Of a stretch of DNA of 64,000 nucleotides, positions 16,775 through 25,852 are shown piece by piece (within the stretch, counting starts at the first letter, position 1; each line of letters opens with the position of its first letter). Location of the stretch: the NCBI RefSeq assembly GCF_019977735.1, contig NZ_AP025018.1, forward strand, positions 8,064,580 to 8,128,579, in the 5' to 3' direction. The notes under the pieces were generated by a model, which was not told the origin of the DNA, searched no databases, and saw only the letters and a list, made by a program, of their open reading frames with translations. The stretch is from Calothrix sp. PCC 7716. Its GTDB lineage: Bacteria; Cyanobacteriota; Cyanobacteriia; Cyanobacteriales; Nostocaceae. The translations under genes and the position numbers were made by a program.

Positions 16775-18189
16775 GCTTTATTTAAAAGATGTTTATTTTC
16801 AGAAATAGGAGGAATAGGTTGTTCTGGGTTTGGTAATTGTTGGATTTCTAGGTGTGTTTCGATATGATGTGTTTCGATACAATGTGTTTCTATGTGATGT
16901 TCTTCGATAATGACGCGCGATAGTAGTTCTAGAGTGTTAAGTTCACATTTTGTGTTTTGTATATGGGTGTAGAGTGATAAATATTGATTAATATTAGATT
17001 CTAAAGAGGGGTATTTTACTTGACTAACTTGTTTGAGTAAGTTGAGGAAACTTTTTGTAGTCATTTTTAAAAAATTGTCTAATATTGTGACAATTGAACC
17101 AGAATCTGTCAATTCGTAAAGGAATCCGTTTTGACCATGAGTAATTCGCTCACGAAATGCTCCAATATTAGGCGCCACTGGAATTAAGCCGCATGACCAA
17201 ACTTCGGATAAAGCTAATACAAAAGTTTCAGGCCATATTGAGGCAAATAAAGCGACATGACATTGTTGCAGTAGGTTCGGTAATTCTTCAGGAGTGTATT
17301 GTCCATACACTTTAACATTTTTATTTGCTGATGGTAAAATATCTGAGTAAGGATAACGAACATCTCCGTATATATGAAATTGGATATTTTGCTGTGTGGA
17401 TTGGTAGTAATCGATAATTTGTATAATTAATTCTGCTCCTTTGTTCGTATCAAAGTTACCTACACAAGCAACTTTTAAAGGTAATGCAAAGTTATTTAGC
17501 TTATTGGGTATATCTTGCTCTGTAAAGAAGGCGCCTGTGCCTAAACCCATTATTAAATTAACTTTGTCTTGTAAATATGGATAAGCTATAATAAATCGAT
17601 TATATTGGTCTTGACACAAATAGTGGACAGCATCAGTGTAGTAAAGTATTTGTGAGATTGTATTTCTTCGGGTATTTTGCGTACCTACTTGAGAATTAAA
17701 ATTTTGCTTTAAACATAAATCACAAGTTGGTATCGTAATATTTGGATAATTACAGAAAATTTTATTTTTCTTTAGTAAATTAAATTGTTGACATATTAAA
17801 TAGTAATCAAACAAAGAAATAATTACCTTTGCACCAGCTTTTTTGGCAATTAATGGTGTATTTAGAGGAAATCTAATTAAATGAAAAATGTGAACTATAT
17901 CAATCTTTTGTTGTAAAAGTATGAATTCAAACTTAGCGAAAAATTCTTGATGTGAGTAACAATTGGAAGTAACAGGGTAACTTAAGTTTATTTGCTTGAA
18001 AGTTTTATTTTTTATATTGAATAATATATAATTATTGCAGTCACTAGCTGCTGTCGTATCAGGAAATAATACGTAAACTTGATTAGTTTCAGTTTGAGCT
18101 AATGCTTCAACTAAAGTTATAGCATGAACTTCTGTACCACCGTGTGGAGCATAACCAACCCAATTATGTATGACAAATAATAAGTTCAT
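16681..18189 (-). CDS. Family 4 glycosyltransferase
   Basis: 502 residues. GT-B fold: MNLLFVIHNWVGYAPHGGTEVHAITLVEAL at the N-terminus (the GGTE loop) and VACVNFDTNKGAELIIQIID-like donor-domain entry near residue 245, then ASIWPETFVLALSEVWSCGLIPVAPN (PET...E: the EX7E donor site, about residues 325-345). Residues about 420-440 hold a small tandem repeat (HIETH three times) encoded by 18-bp repeats near 16850-16900, and the last 11 residues come from the dispersed repeat at 16646. The core enzyme is intact; the tail looks expendable. It acts with its neighbours in surface-glycan assembly. Confidence 0.85.
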   Translation of the reverse strand: MNLLFVIHNWVGYAPHGGTEVHAITLVEALAQTETNQVYVLFPDTTAASDCNNYILFNIKNKTFKQINLSYPVTSNCYSHQEFFAKFEFILLQQKIDIVHIFHLIRFPLNTPLIAKKAGAKVIISLFDYYLICQQFNLLKKNKIFCNYPNITIPTCDLCLKQNFNSQVGTQNTRRNTISQILYYTDAVHYLCQDQYNRFIIAYPYLQDKVNLIMGLGTGAFFTEQDIPNKLNNFALPLKVACVGNFDTNKGAELIIQIIDYYQSTQQNIQFHIYGDVRYPYSDILPSANKNVKVYGQYTPEELPNLLQQCHVALFASIWPETFVLALSEVWSCGLIPVAPNIGAFRERITHGQNGFLYELTDSGSIVTILDNFLKMTTKSFLNLLKQVSQVKYPSLESNINQYLSLYTHIQNTKCELNTLELLSRVIIEEHHIETHCIETHHIETHLEIQQLPNPEQPIPPISENKHLLNKAWQYYKQQGLLSTIKRSVNYTWQRIQKIQKI

Positions 18190-18272
18190 TACAAACAGTT
18201 TTGCTATTTCTACGTGATTAATTCTATATATATTTACATCTACAAAAATTTAGACAGTAAACAGTAATACTT

Positions 18273-19352
18273 TTATTTATTTAACTTGAAAAAAGTTTTG
18301 ATTTTAAACCATTTTTCACGTAATTGCCAAAATTTACTGGTTTGCATTGCCACAATCATACACTCAAGGTCTTGTAGCATTAACTCTTTTTGTTGAATTT
18401 GAGAGTTTAAAATATCTATTTTTACTGAAGATTGTGCTTGTTCAGTAATTGCTTCTGTTCGAGCTTGTTGCAATTCTTGTAATATAGACCCTGTTAGTGC
18501 TAGTTCTGACTCTGTATGTTTTAATTGAGACTCTAGTTGCTGATTTTTTTCAAGAAGCTGTGAATATTGGTCGTTTAAACAAGTATACTGTTTTTCTAAT
18601 ATCATGTACTTATCTTCAACTGTACCAGGAAATGCTTGAATAACAAACTGTAAAGTGTCTGCTTCCTCATCTTGTTCAATTTGGGCAATAACTTCTTGAT
18701 GGAAATCATCACGTTGAAAAGAGGGAACGAGATGAACGTCTGTAAAAATATCTAATTTTGTTCTATCAATTCCTTTAACTAAATATCCTGTTGTTTCAAA
18801 CAATTCTTGTATAGTTTTTTTTGTAAAAAATCTTAAATGTGTATTGTCTAATATACCAAACTGTGTATATTCAAATTTACCTTGTAGTAAAGCTAAACGA
18901 ATAGCTCCATGAGCAATATTTGGAATAGAAGCAACTACATACCCACCAGACTGTAATATGCTCTTTGTATCTTCTAAGACTTTCCAAGGGTTACGGAGAT
19001 GCTCTAAAACATCTCCAAAAACAGCAACGTCAAACTTTTGATTAGGGAATATTTCTGTGATGCTGGTAAAATCTAAGTCAGCAATTATAACTTCTTGACA
19101 GTGCTTTTCTGCTTCTTGAGCTGCTTCTTGATTATAATCTACTCCTGTAACTACACAACCATTATGTTTAAGTAACTGAGCTAAATAACCTGTAGCACAG
19201 CCAAAATCAACTACACTTTTATTCTTACCAATGAAATGTAATGTCTTTTTTAAACTAGTATTATCCTCAAGAGCTTCCTCAGTTAATTCATCAAAAGAAG
19301 GATAATTTTTAATCAAGTCTTTATATTTTTCCATAATATTTTTTAATGTCAT
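18273..19352 (-). CDS. SAM methyltransferase with C-terminal coiled coil
   Basis: 359 residues. Class I methyltransferase: VVDFGCATGYLAQLLKHNGC (motif I, about 50-68), VTGVDYN, FDVAVFGDVLEHLRNP (motif IV/post), GGYVVASIPNIAHGAIRL. Residues about 245-325 form a coiled coil, ending in MQTSKFWQLREKWFKIKTFF, the module also seen near the N-terminus of the 871-residue glycosyltransferase. It may methylate a glycan residue, for instance to cap chain growth in ABC-dependent export. The ATG at 19352 falls inside a dispersed TGTCATGCTGAACG repeat, so ATG 19334 (MEKYKDLIKNY) is the likelier start. Confidence 0.85.
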   Translation of the reverse strand: MTLKNIMEKYKDLIKNYPSFDELTEEALEDNTSLKKTLHFIGKNKSVVDFGCATGYLAQLLKHNGCVVTGVDYNQEAAQEAEKHCQEVIIADLDFTSITEIFPNQKFDVAVFGDVLEHLRNPWKVLEDTKSILQSGGYVVASIPNIAHGAIRLALLQGKFEYTQFGILDNTHLRFFTKKTIQELFETTGYLVKGIDRTKLDIFTDVHLVPSFQRDDFHQEVIAQIEQDEEADTLQFVIQAFPGTVEDKYMILEKQYTCLNDQYSQLLEKNQQLESQLKHTESELALTGSILQELQQARTEAITEQAQSSVKIDILNSQIQQKELMLQDLECMIVAMQTSKFWQLREKWFKIKTFFKLNK

Positions 19353-19440
19353 GCTGAACGTAGTGAAGCATCTGTTAACTCATAAAAAAATATAGTTATT
19401 TTATATTTGTTGGGTTGCGCTACGTGGAACCCAACCTACA
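19350..19440. repeat. Two dispersed repeats at a gene junction
   Basis: TGTCATGCTGAACGTAGTG (about 19347-19372) and GGGTTGCGCTACGTGGAACC (about 19410-19440). The second encodes the last residues (CRLGST) of the ABC ATPase. Related copies: 57283 and 27081 for the first; 56605 and 59184 for the second. Confidence 0.8.
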
Positions 19441-20703
19441 AGGTGTACCAATAGTTACATTAATAGGGTGGTCAATTAGAGCATAAATTTGTTTACCTGT
19501 TTTCGGTGGTAAAACTTGAAACACCATTGCGTTATCAATCCAGTCGAAAGTTAAGGCTTCGTTATTTTCGGCGCCTGCAACAGTTAAACTATACGAAGCG
19601 GGTCTTAGTGGTAATTTGAATTTAAAATTGACAACGATTCGTTGTCTAAATTCCAGCTTATCAATTTTGACGTTTTCTTCAAAGGTGTTAGTTCCAATAA
19701 TCTCGTTACCGTTTTTATCACAAATATAAAACCCTAAAATACAGCTATTGAGTTTTTGATTAGCTTGTATCTCTACTACCAACGTTACTTCTTCATTAAA
19801 ACCGAACACGGGTGTATCACCAGCATCTTCACCCAGGTGATTAAGCATTTTTACTGTTTCAATTCTGGCTTTACCGCTTCCTCTACGTACAATAGTTGTA
19901 TCTTTATTACATTTATCTTCTTGCTGCGTTTGTTTAGACTCGGTTGTTGATATGCCTAATTCTAAGTCTGTTAATAGTTTGAGATATGTAATGCTGACAT
20001 CGTTAGGTGCCCCTTTTGTATATATTTGTCCGTCATGAATCATAATAGCTGAGTTACATAACGTTTTAATGGCGCCAGAATCATGCGATACAAATAGTGT
20101 AGTCACACCAGAGTCCATAAGCGCACGCATTCGTCGCATACAACGGTGCTGAAACACAATATCACCCACAGCTAGCGCTTCATCTACAATAAGTACTTCG
20201 GGGTCAACATTTACTGCAACTGCGAACGCTAAACGAACAAACATTCCACTAGAATAAGTTTTTACAGGTTGGTCGATAAAATCACCAATATCAGCAAACC
20301 CAGCAATATCATCAAACTTATTTTCAATTTCGTTTTGGCTCAACCCTAGTAACCTACCATTGAAAAACACATTTTGTCTTCCGGTAAATTCTGGGTTAAA
20401 ACCACTGCCTAACTCCAATAGCGCTGAGACTCTACCCTTGACTACCACTTCTCCTGTAGTAGGGGTCAAAGTTCCAGCGATAATTTGTAGCATTGTGCTT
20501 TTACCCGAACCATTACGTCCAATAATTCCCACTGTCTGACCTTTGGGGATATTCAAGTTGATATCACGCAAAGCAAAAAACTCGTTTCCCTTATTGGAGT
20601 GAGGCAATAATAATTCCTGAAGTCTATCGATTGGACGTGCGTAACGCTTATAGCACTTGGATACAGAATGAAGTGAAATTGCTATTTCCTCACTCATCAA
20701 CAA
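19420..20703 (-). CDS. wzt: Polysaccharide ABC exporter ATPase (Wzt-type)
   Basis: 427 residues. The ATPase domain (about 1-240) shows Walker A GRNGSGKS, signature YSSGMFVRLAFA, Walker B VLIVDEALAVGD and switch His in FVSHDSGAI. A C-terminal beta-sandwich (about 280-420; FGFNEEVTLVVEIQANQ, PASYSLTVAGAENNEALTFDWIDNAMVF) is the Wzt-type carbohydrate-binding domain that recognises the finished glycan before export. It pairs with the permease at 20803. Presence of the C-domain says the chain is probably completed and capped in the cytoplasm before export. The C-terminal six residues derive from a dispersed repeat. Confidence 0.92.
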   Translation of the reverse strand: MLMSEEIAISLHSVSKCYKRYARPIDRLQELLLPHSNKGNEFFALRDINLNIPKGQTVGIIGRNGSGKSTMLQIIAGTLTPTTGEVVVKGRVSALLELGSGFNPEFTGRQNVFFNGRLLGLSQNEIENKFDDIAGFADIGDFIDQPVKTYSSGMFVRLAFAVAVNVDPEVLIVDEALAVGDIVFQHRCMRRMRALMDSGVTTLFVSHDSGAIKTLCNSAIMIHDGQIYTKGAPNDVSITYLKLLTDLELGISTTESKQTQQEDKCNKDTTIVRRGSGKARIETVKMLNHLGEDAGDTPVFGFNEEVTLVVEIQANQKLNSCILGFYICDKNGNEIIGTNTFEENVKIDKLEFRQRIVVNFKFKLPLRPASYSLTVAGAENNEALTFDWIDNAMVFQVLPPKTGKQIYALIDHPINVTIGTPCRLGST

Positions 20704-20802
20704 ATACCTTAATGACTATATAACTATTATTTCAATACAAAAGCAAAAAGAAAAGGACATCCCTGTCCTACTTCTGTTTACCTTTTTCCTTTTTCTACGA
20801 AA

Positions 20803-21654
20803 TTACAACACATCCGCAAAGGCAGGACGCAGGCGCCGATAAACCCAGAATCCGCAGCAAAATAATACAAAGGATATCGTCGTCGCAACTCCCAACTCTG
20901 CCCAGTGCTTAACTTCACCGTTCAAAACGATATCACGGTAAAATTCGACAATTGCGGTCATTGGATTTAACCAAAATATCCAAGTTCTTAGTCCTTCGGG
21001 AATTGCTGTGGCAGGGTAAATAATTGGTGTTGCGTACATCCAAATGTTTAATAATACACCTAAAGTTTGTGGAATATCTCGTAAAAATACAGTTAAACCA
21101 GCAGCTAAATAACCAATTCCTGCGGTTAAAAGCAACTGCGTTAACCATACCAAAGGCAACAGTGCCAAAGTCGCATGTAAGGTATGAGAAGTAAAAGCGA
21201 CAAAAACAATCAATATCATCAAACCAAAAGAGCTTTCGATAAAAGATGACAAAATTGGCACTAAAGGCAGCAAAGACAACGGAAATACAACTTTTTTGAC
21301 TAAATTAGGCTGTCCAACTACTGAGTTTGCTGACTGTACTAAACCACTAGAAAAAGCAATCCAAGGCAACAAGCCGGCAAACAACCATAAACCAAAAGTA
21401 AAGTTATTATCAGGCAAAGCTTTGAGAGTTAGTTTGACTTTAAGTACAAACGAGAAGACATATGTATAAATTAATAGCTGTGATAGTTGATTTAATAGGG
21501 GCCAAAGATTTCCTAGCACAGAACCTTTATAGCGTGCTTCCAAATCACGTCTTACCAGCGTTCGTAGCAAATCATATTTTGCTAGAAACTTCTCGTTAAC
21601 AGGCAGCAAACGCTTTAACTTTCTAAGTTTGCCACTAATACGCTGAACTTCCAT
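20803..21654 (-). CDS. wzm: Polysaccharide ABC exporter permease (Wzm-type)
   Basis: 283 residues of the ABC-2 family. A short cytosolic N-terminus with DLLRTLVRRDLEARYKGSVLG precedes six hydrophobic segments (about 55-75, 85-105, 130-155, 165-195, 200-225, 245-265). GNLWPLLNQL and IWMYATPIIYPA are typical of O-antigen/teichoic acid permeases. It forms the channel for the Wzt-type ATPase encoded 99 bp downstream. As the first gene of the minus-strand cluster, its upstream region 21655-21787 should hold the operon promoter. Confidence 0.93.
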   Translation of the reverse strand: MEVQRISGKLRKLKRLLPVNEKFLAKYDLLRTLVRRDLEARYKGSVLGNLWPLLNQLSQLLIYTYVFSFVLKVKLTLKALPDNNFTFGLWLFAGLLPWIAFSSGLVQSANSVVGQPNLVKKVVFPLSLLPLVPILSSFIESSFGLMILIVFVAFTSHTLHATLALLPLVWLTQLLLTAGIGYLAAGLTVFLRDIPQTLGVLLNIWMYATPIIYPATAIPEGLRTWIFWLNPMTAIVEFYRDIVLNGEVKHWAELGVATTISFVLFCCGFWVYRRLRPAFADVL

Positions 21655-21787
21655 AATTATCTCCTAGTTCTCACACACACCTAAGCTTTTTTCTCGAATG
21701 AACGCCAGTTATCACTACAAGTTCCTATATTGTGGCAGATTCGTATAAACTGAGTCTTGGTTTACTGCATTAGTTTATATATTTGGC

Positions 21788-21979
21788 ATGGAAATCGGAC
21801 AAAGAGTAAAAGTATATCGTTTACGCGACCGTGTAAGCGCTGTGACTGCCGCGAAATTAGGACAAACCGGCTTAATCCAAGGTTATAAAATAACGGATGG
21901 TATGGGTGTTGGTGTTGTAGTGCTGTTTGATGACAATTATTCTACTTGGTTCTTTGAGGATGAACTCAAAGTCGTGTAG
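21788..21979 (+). CDS. DUF2862 small protein (PetP-like cytochrome b6f subunit)
   Basis: 63 residues, one SH3-like domain: MEIGQRVKVYRLRDRVS at the start and VVLFDDNYSTWFFEDEL at the end. This is the DUF2862 family, to which I believe the cyanobacterial b6f subunit PetP belongs; PetP binds the cytosolic face of the complex and affects linear and cyclic electron flow. The assignment to PetP is from memory of the family and needs confirming, since paralogues exist. Divergently placed from the glycan cluster, with 133 bp between. Confidence 0.75.
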   Translation: MEIGQRVKVYRLRDRVSAVTAAKLGQTGLIQGYKITDGMGVGVVVLFDDNYSTWFFEDELKVV

Positions 21980-21993
21980 AAGGGAAAGTGTAA

Positions 21994-22020
21994 AGTGCTG
22001 AGTGCTGAGTGCTGAGTACT
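21994..22020. repeat. GTGCTGA heptamer tandem repeat
   Basis: Three to four copies of GTGCTGA just after the small DUF2862 gene; looser copies continue near 22108-22130, up to 30 bp before the Get3d-like gene. Confidence 0.9.
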
Positions 22021-22159
22021 TGATGCAGTTTTTGTCCTAACTATTTGAAGTGCGGTTTGCTTCCTCTAGGGTTTACAACTTTAGGGGAAGTGAATAGCCG
22101 CCTTAAGAGTGCTAAGTTGTGAGTGCTGCACTACGTTTACGAGTATAGGAATTATTTAA

Positions 22160-23260
22160 ATGGCATTGATATTAACATTTTTAGGTAAAAGCAGTACTGG
22201 GCGGACTAAAATTGCAATTGCTGCTGCAATGAAACAAGCGCGTGAGGGTAAGCGTGTACTTTTAGCTGGAAATTCAGAACCAGCGATGCAAATTCTTTTG
22301 GGAACAACTTTATCTAACGAACCTCAAGAAGTTGCACCCAACTTACAAGCAGTACAATTTCATGCTAGTACACTACTCGAAAGCAATTGGGATGAAGTCA
22401 AAAAGCTGGAAGCACAGTATTTAAAAACACCATTTTTAAAGGATGTGTACGGTCAAGAACTTGCTGTATTACCAGGAATGGATGCAGCTTTAGCTCTCAA
22501 CGCAGTTCGGCAGTACGATGAAAGTGGTAAATACGACACCATTGTTTACGATGGTAGTGGTGACTCTACAACTTTACGATTACTCGGTTTACCTGAATCA
22601 TTAAGTTGGTACGTGCGACGATTTAGACAGGTCTTTGTTAACTCTGATTTAGGTAAAGCTATTTCTGAATCACCTTTAATTCAACCTTTAATCAGCACAT
22701 TCTTTAATATCAACTGGACATCAGATAACTTTTCGCAACCCACCAACATGGCAAATAACTTACTCGACAAGGGTAAAGCTGCACTTGCCGACCCGAAGCG
22801 AATAGCTGCTTTTTTGGTAACAAACGATGACCCAGTTGAAATTGCATCTGCCCGTTACTTATGGGGTAGCGCACAGCTAGTAGGGTTAACTATAGGGGGT
22901 GTTATACTTACAGGCGCCGTTTCTAATTCAACTTTACAAGAACAATTTGAGCCTTTAAGTATTACCACAGTCAACGATGCGACCGAAGGACAGTGGCAAT
23001 CAATGATAGACACATTACCCGACTTCGTAGCGCAAGCAACACTTGCACCTCGTCCAATGGAACTCGATACAGGTGCCCGTCAAGTGCGTTTATTCTTGCC
23101 AGGATTCGACAAAAAGCAAGTTAAACTAACTCAGTACGGCCCAGAAGTAACCATAGAAGCAGGAGATCAGCGTCGGAATATACTTTTGCCACCTCCATTG
23201 AGTGGAAAACCTATAACTGGCGCCAAATTCCAGAATGGTTATTTGATAATCTCATTTTAA
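22160..23260 (+). CDS. Get3d-like ATPase with alpha-crystallin tail
   Basis: 366 residues of the ArsA/Get3 superfamily. The deviant P-loop is at the N-terminus (LGKSSTGRTKIAIAAA: R where the canonical K of GKT would be). Residues about 285-366 form an alpha-crystallin-like beta domain (RQVRLFLPGFDKKQVKLTQY; NGYLIISF). This architecture is that of Get3d, found in cyanobacteria and plastids; its client is not settled. The Walker A lysine in K-x4-GRT is at the earlier position (the signature Lys, K10) while the second Lys is replaced by Arg. A heptamer array lies 6 bp after the stop and chlG follows 154 bp later. Confidence 0.85.
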   Translation: MALILTFLGKSSTGRTKIAIAAAMKQAREGKRVLLAGNSEPAMQILLGTTLSNEPQEVAPNLQAVQFHASTLLESNWDEVKKLEAQYLKTPFLKDVYGQELAVLPGMDAALALNAVRQYDESGKYDTIVYDGSGDSTTLRLLGLPESLSWYVRRFRQVFVNSDLGKAISESPLIQPLISTFFNINWTSDNFSQPTNMANNLLDKGKAALADPKRIAAFLVTNDDPVEIASARYLWGSAQLVGLTIGGVILTGAVSNSTLQEQFEPLSITTVNDATEGQWQSMIDTLPDFVAQATLAPRPMELDTGARQVRLFLPGFDKKQVKLTQYGPEVTIEAGDQRRNILLPPPLSGKPITGAKFQNGYLIISF

Positions 23261-23266
23261 AAGAGT

Positions 23267-23398
23267 TATGAGTGCTGAGTGCTGAGTGCTGAGGAGCCAT
23301 CGCCGTGGACGGGCTGTGCCGACTTGAGGCGAATGCCGTTGCTGAGTTGAAAATAACTCCTAACTCCTAACTCCTAACTCCTAACTCCTAACTCCTAA
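23267..23398. repeat. Mixed heptamer arrays between Get3d and chlG
   Basis: GAGTGCT copies at 23269-23291 and CCTAACT copies at 23357-23396, with a non-repetitive piece between. The array ends 17 bp before the chlG start. Confidence 0.9.
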
Positions 23399-23414
23399 TT
23401 ATTTATTACAGCTT

Positions 23415-24398
23415 ATGTCAGAAACACCGATTACCCCATCTACTGAAGACCGCAGTGCGAAAGCCAGACAATTGCTGGGCATGAAAGGTGCTGCATCTGG
23501 TGAAAGTTCGATATGGAAAATTCGCCTGCAATTAATGAAGCCAATTACGTGGATACCCTTAATTTGGGGTGTTGTATGCGGCGCCGCTTCGAGTGGTGAA
23601 TTTACATGGACACTGGAAAACGTTCTTAAGTCATTGACTTGTATGTTGCTATCGGGACCACTGATGGCAGGATATTGTCAAATTACAAATGATTATTACG
23701 ACCGAGAAATAGACGCAATCAACGAACCCTATCGTCCCATACCCTCTGGAGCAATTTCTATACCCCAGGTATTGACGCAAATTTGGGTATTATTAATAGC
23801 AGGTTTGGTATTAGCGTTTGCTCTCGATAAATGGGCAGGTAATAGTTATCCTACAATTACAACTATTGCCGTTATCGGCGCCATTATTTCATATATCTAC
23901 TCGGCGCCACCTTTAAAGTTAAAACAAAATGGTTGGCTCGGTAGTTATGCACTTGGCGCCAGTTACATAACATTTCCTTGGTGTACGGGTCATGCATTAT
24001 TTGGCGAACTGCACTGGCAAATAATTGTTTTGACTATGTTCTATAGTTTAGCTGGCTTAGGTATTGCCATAGTCAACGACTTCAAGAGTGTAGAAGGAGA
24101 TGCCAAGCTCGGTTTAAAATCATTACCTGTAATGTTTGGTACCAAAACTGCCGCTTGGATTTGTGTATTGATGATTGATATATTTCAAGCTGGAATTGCA
24201 GTTTACCTGATTTCTATTCATCAGCAACTCTATGCAGCAATTTTGTTACTGCTTGTAATACCGCAAATTACATTCCAAGACATGTACTTTTTACGTGACC
24301 CATTAAAGAACGACGTAAAATACCAAGCATCAGCACAACCGTTCCTCGTTCTAGGAATGTTGGTGACAGGTATTGCAATTGGTCATGCAGGATTGTAG
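23415..24398 (+). CDS. chlG: Chlorophyll synthase
   Basis: 327 residues. UbiA-type prenyltransferase that esterifies chlorophyllide with geranylgeranyl or phytyl diphosphate, the last step of chlorophyll a synthesis, in the thylakoid or plasma membrane. First Asp-rich motif NDYYDREIDAINEPYRPIPS (about residues 95-114); second around NDFKSVEGDAKLGLKSLPV (about 221-239). Nine or so hydrophobic helices. The ATG at 23415 is 17 bp after a heptamer array, so the repeat lies in the immediate 5' leader. The match to ChlG rather than other UbiA members is strong. Confidence 0.96.
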   Translation: MSETPITPSTEDRSAKARQLLGMKGAASGESSIWKIRLQLMKPITWIPLIWGVVCGAASSGEFTWTLENVLKSLTCMLLSGPLMAGYCQITNDYYDREIDAINEPYRPIPSGAISIPQVLTQIWVLLIAGLVLAFALDKWAGNSYPTITTIAVIGAIISYIYSAPPLKLKQNGWLGSYALGASYITFPWCTGHALFGELHWQIIVLTMFYSLAGLGIAIVNDFKSVEGDAKLGLKSLPVMFGTKTAAWICVLMIDIFQAGIAVYLISIHQQLYAAILLLLVIPQITFQDMYFLRDPLKNDVKYQASAQPFLVLGMLVTGIAIGHAGL

Positions 24399-24440
24399 TT
24401 TTTAGGCTTGCTTTGAATCATTAATGTAATTCACAATTGT

Positions 24441-24468
24441 GTAGAGACGCGACATGTCGCGTCTCTAC
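24441..24468 (+). terminator. 28-bp perfect palindrome, possible chlG terminator
   Basis: GTAGAGACGCGACA and its exact inverse, followed by ATTTTTGTT. It lies 43 bp after chlG. It is also the best-preserved copy of a dispersed palindrome family, so termination may be incidental. Confidence 0.6.
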
Positions 24469-24599
24469 ATTTTTGTTACAAACAATAAATTACAAATTGC
24501 GACAATCTCTCTTTGGTGGGAAGTTAAAAATATATAATCCAGATTACATAGTATTTATACTACGTCTTGTATTTCAAGCTATTAACTGAGCATATTGCT

Positions 24600-24887
24600 G
24601 TGTTACAAACAATTCTAAACATAATTAGGCACATTCAACCTTTTCTTGTCCCCATTTGCTTTATAGGCGCCTGGAGCTTTATAATACTCGCGATATGGAG
24701 TCTCTGGGCAACTGCACGCGATAGTGTATCAACAGCAAAGCAAATGCATCAAATACCCTGCACTGGTTGCCAATACTTTACTGCTGACTATCGTCTCAAA
24801 TGTACTATCCATCCTTCTATTGCAAGCACCGAAGAAGCAATTAGTTGTATGGATTATCAACCAAAGACAAATCCTATGTTTTATTAA
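24600..24887 (+). CDS. Conserved cyanobacterial membrane-anchored protein
   Basis: About 96 residues from GTG 24600 (the frame is open from TTG 24567). One membrane helix (PFLVPICFIGAWSFIILAIW, about 13-32) is followed by a cytosolic part with four cysteines: CTGCQYF, LKCTIHP, and ISCMDYQP. The C-x2-C...C...C arrangement suggests a small metal or redox site. The family is not named to my knowledge. It converges with the dehydrogenase gene, overlapping it by 14 bp. Start chosen because MLQTILNIIRHIQ-type N-termini fit a membrane anchor better than the extra 11 residues. Confidence 0.65.
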   Translation: MLQTILNIIRHIQPFLVPICFIGAWSFIILAIWSLWATARDSVSTAKQMHQIPCTGCQYFTADYRLKCTIHPSIASTEEAISCMDYQPKTNPMFY

Positions 24888-25833
24888 TTTCGAGTAAAAC
24901 CTTCATAACACCCTTTGTTTTCGCTTGTTCAAATGCAGTAATTCCTTCATCCAGAGGAAATATTGAATGAATGAGCGGTTTAACATCTATTTTTCCTGTT
25001 GCTAACAGTTCCAGTGCTGGTGCAAATGGGCCACAACGTGAACCAATTAGCGTTATTTCATCGACAACTAAAGCTGAAGCATCTAAGCTAAGATTACCTG
25101 CATAAGTGCTTTTTAACACTAATATTCTGCGCGGACGTAAAGCGCGACGGGCAATATCAAAGCCTGCACTATTGCCTGTACATTCAACGGCAATATCAAA
25201 GCTACGTGTTTGTACGTCATCAACATAGCCAACTTTAATACCTTTAGCTTCTAAATTAGCAAGCTTATCGGCATGGCGCCCAATGGCCAACAAATCGCAA
25301 CCAGTCAGCGCGAGTGTTTGAGCAACCAATTGTCCTAATTTACCATCTCCTACAACCAATACTTTATCATCAGAAGAAATTGAGATTTGCTGCTGAATTT
25401 CCAAAGCTGCTGCAACAGGTTCAGCAAATGTTGCCACATCTGTCGGAACATTATCGGGAACTAGATGTAAATTTGCTACAGGTAAAGATAAATAATCAGC
25501 AAAGGCGCCGTTACGGTTAACAATACCTAATACCGTGCGGTTTTCACAATGAGTTGGAATGCCTTTCAGACAATAACGACACTTTCCACAAGCAGCATTA
25601 ATTTCGCCAACAACCCTTTTATTAATTAAATTATCAGGGCCTCGCTCAACGACACCCACAAACTCATGACCTAAAATACCACTGTAAGGATAATAACCGC
25701 GCGTCAGTTCAAGGTCAGTGTTACATATACCCGCTTTACATACCCTTATTAAAGCTTCTTCTGAACCAGGTTCAGGAACTGGTATATCAGTACGCAGTTC
25801 AAGCTGTTGATTTTCTAACCAAAGTCCTTTCAT
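24874..25833 (-). CDS. Zinc-dependent MDR-family alcohol dehydrogenase
   Basis: 319 residues from ATG 25833 (MKGLWLENQQLELRT). The frame stays open 83 codons further upstream, but that part is made of tandem and dispersed repeats (PIPQDPFHKTH...), so it is rejected as coding. Features: catalytic zinc site C in GICNTDLE and GHEFVG, structural zinc site C-x2-C-x2-C-x7-C (CGKCRYCLKGIPTHC), Rossmann fold VLVVGDGKLGQLVAQTLAL. A medium-chain NAD(P)-dependent dehydrogenase of the threonine/sorbitol dehydrogenase type; substrate unknown. It overlaps the preceding plus-strand gene by 14 bp tail to tail. Confidence 0.88.
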   Translation of the reverse strand: MKGLWLENQQLELRTDIPVPEPGSEEALIRVCKAGICNTDLELTRGYYPYSGILGHEFVGVVERGPDNLINKRVVGEINAACGKCRYCLKGIPTHCENRTVLGIVNRNGAFADYLSLPVANLHLVPDNVPTDVATFAEPVAAALEIQQQISISSDDKVLVVGDGKLGQLVAQTLALTGCDLLAIGRHADKLANLEAKGIKVGYVDDVQTRSFDIAVECTGNSAGFDIARRALRPRRILVLKSTYAGNLSLDASALVVDEITLIGSRCGPFAPALELLATGKIDVKPLIHSIFPLDEGITAFEQAKTKGVMKVLLEINKT

Positions 25834-25852
25834 AAATAAATGGTATAAAGTG

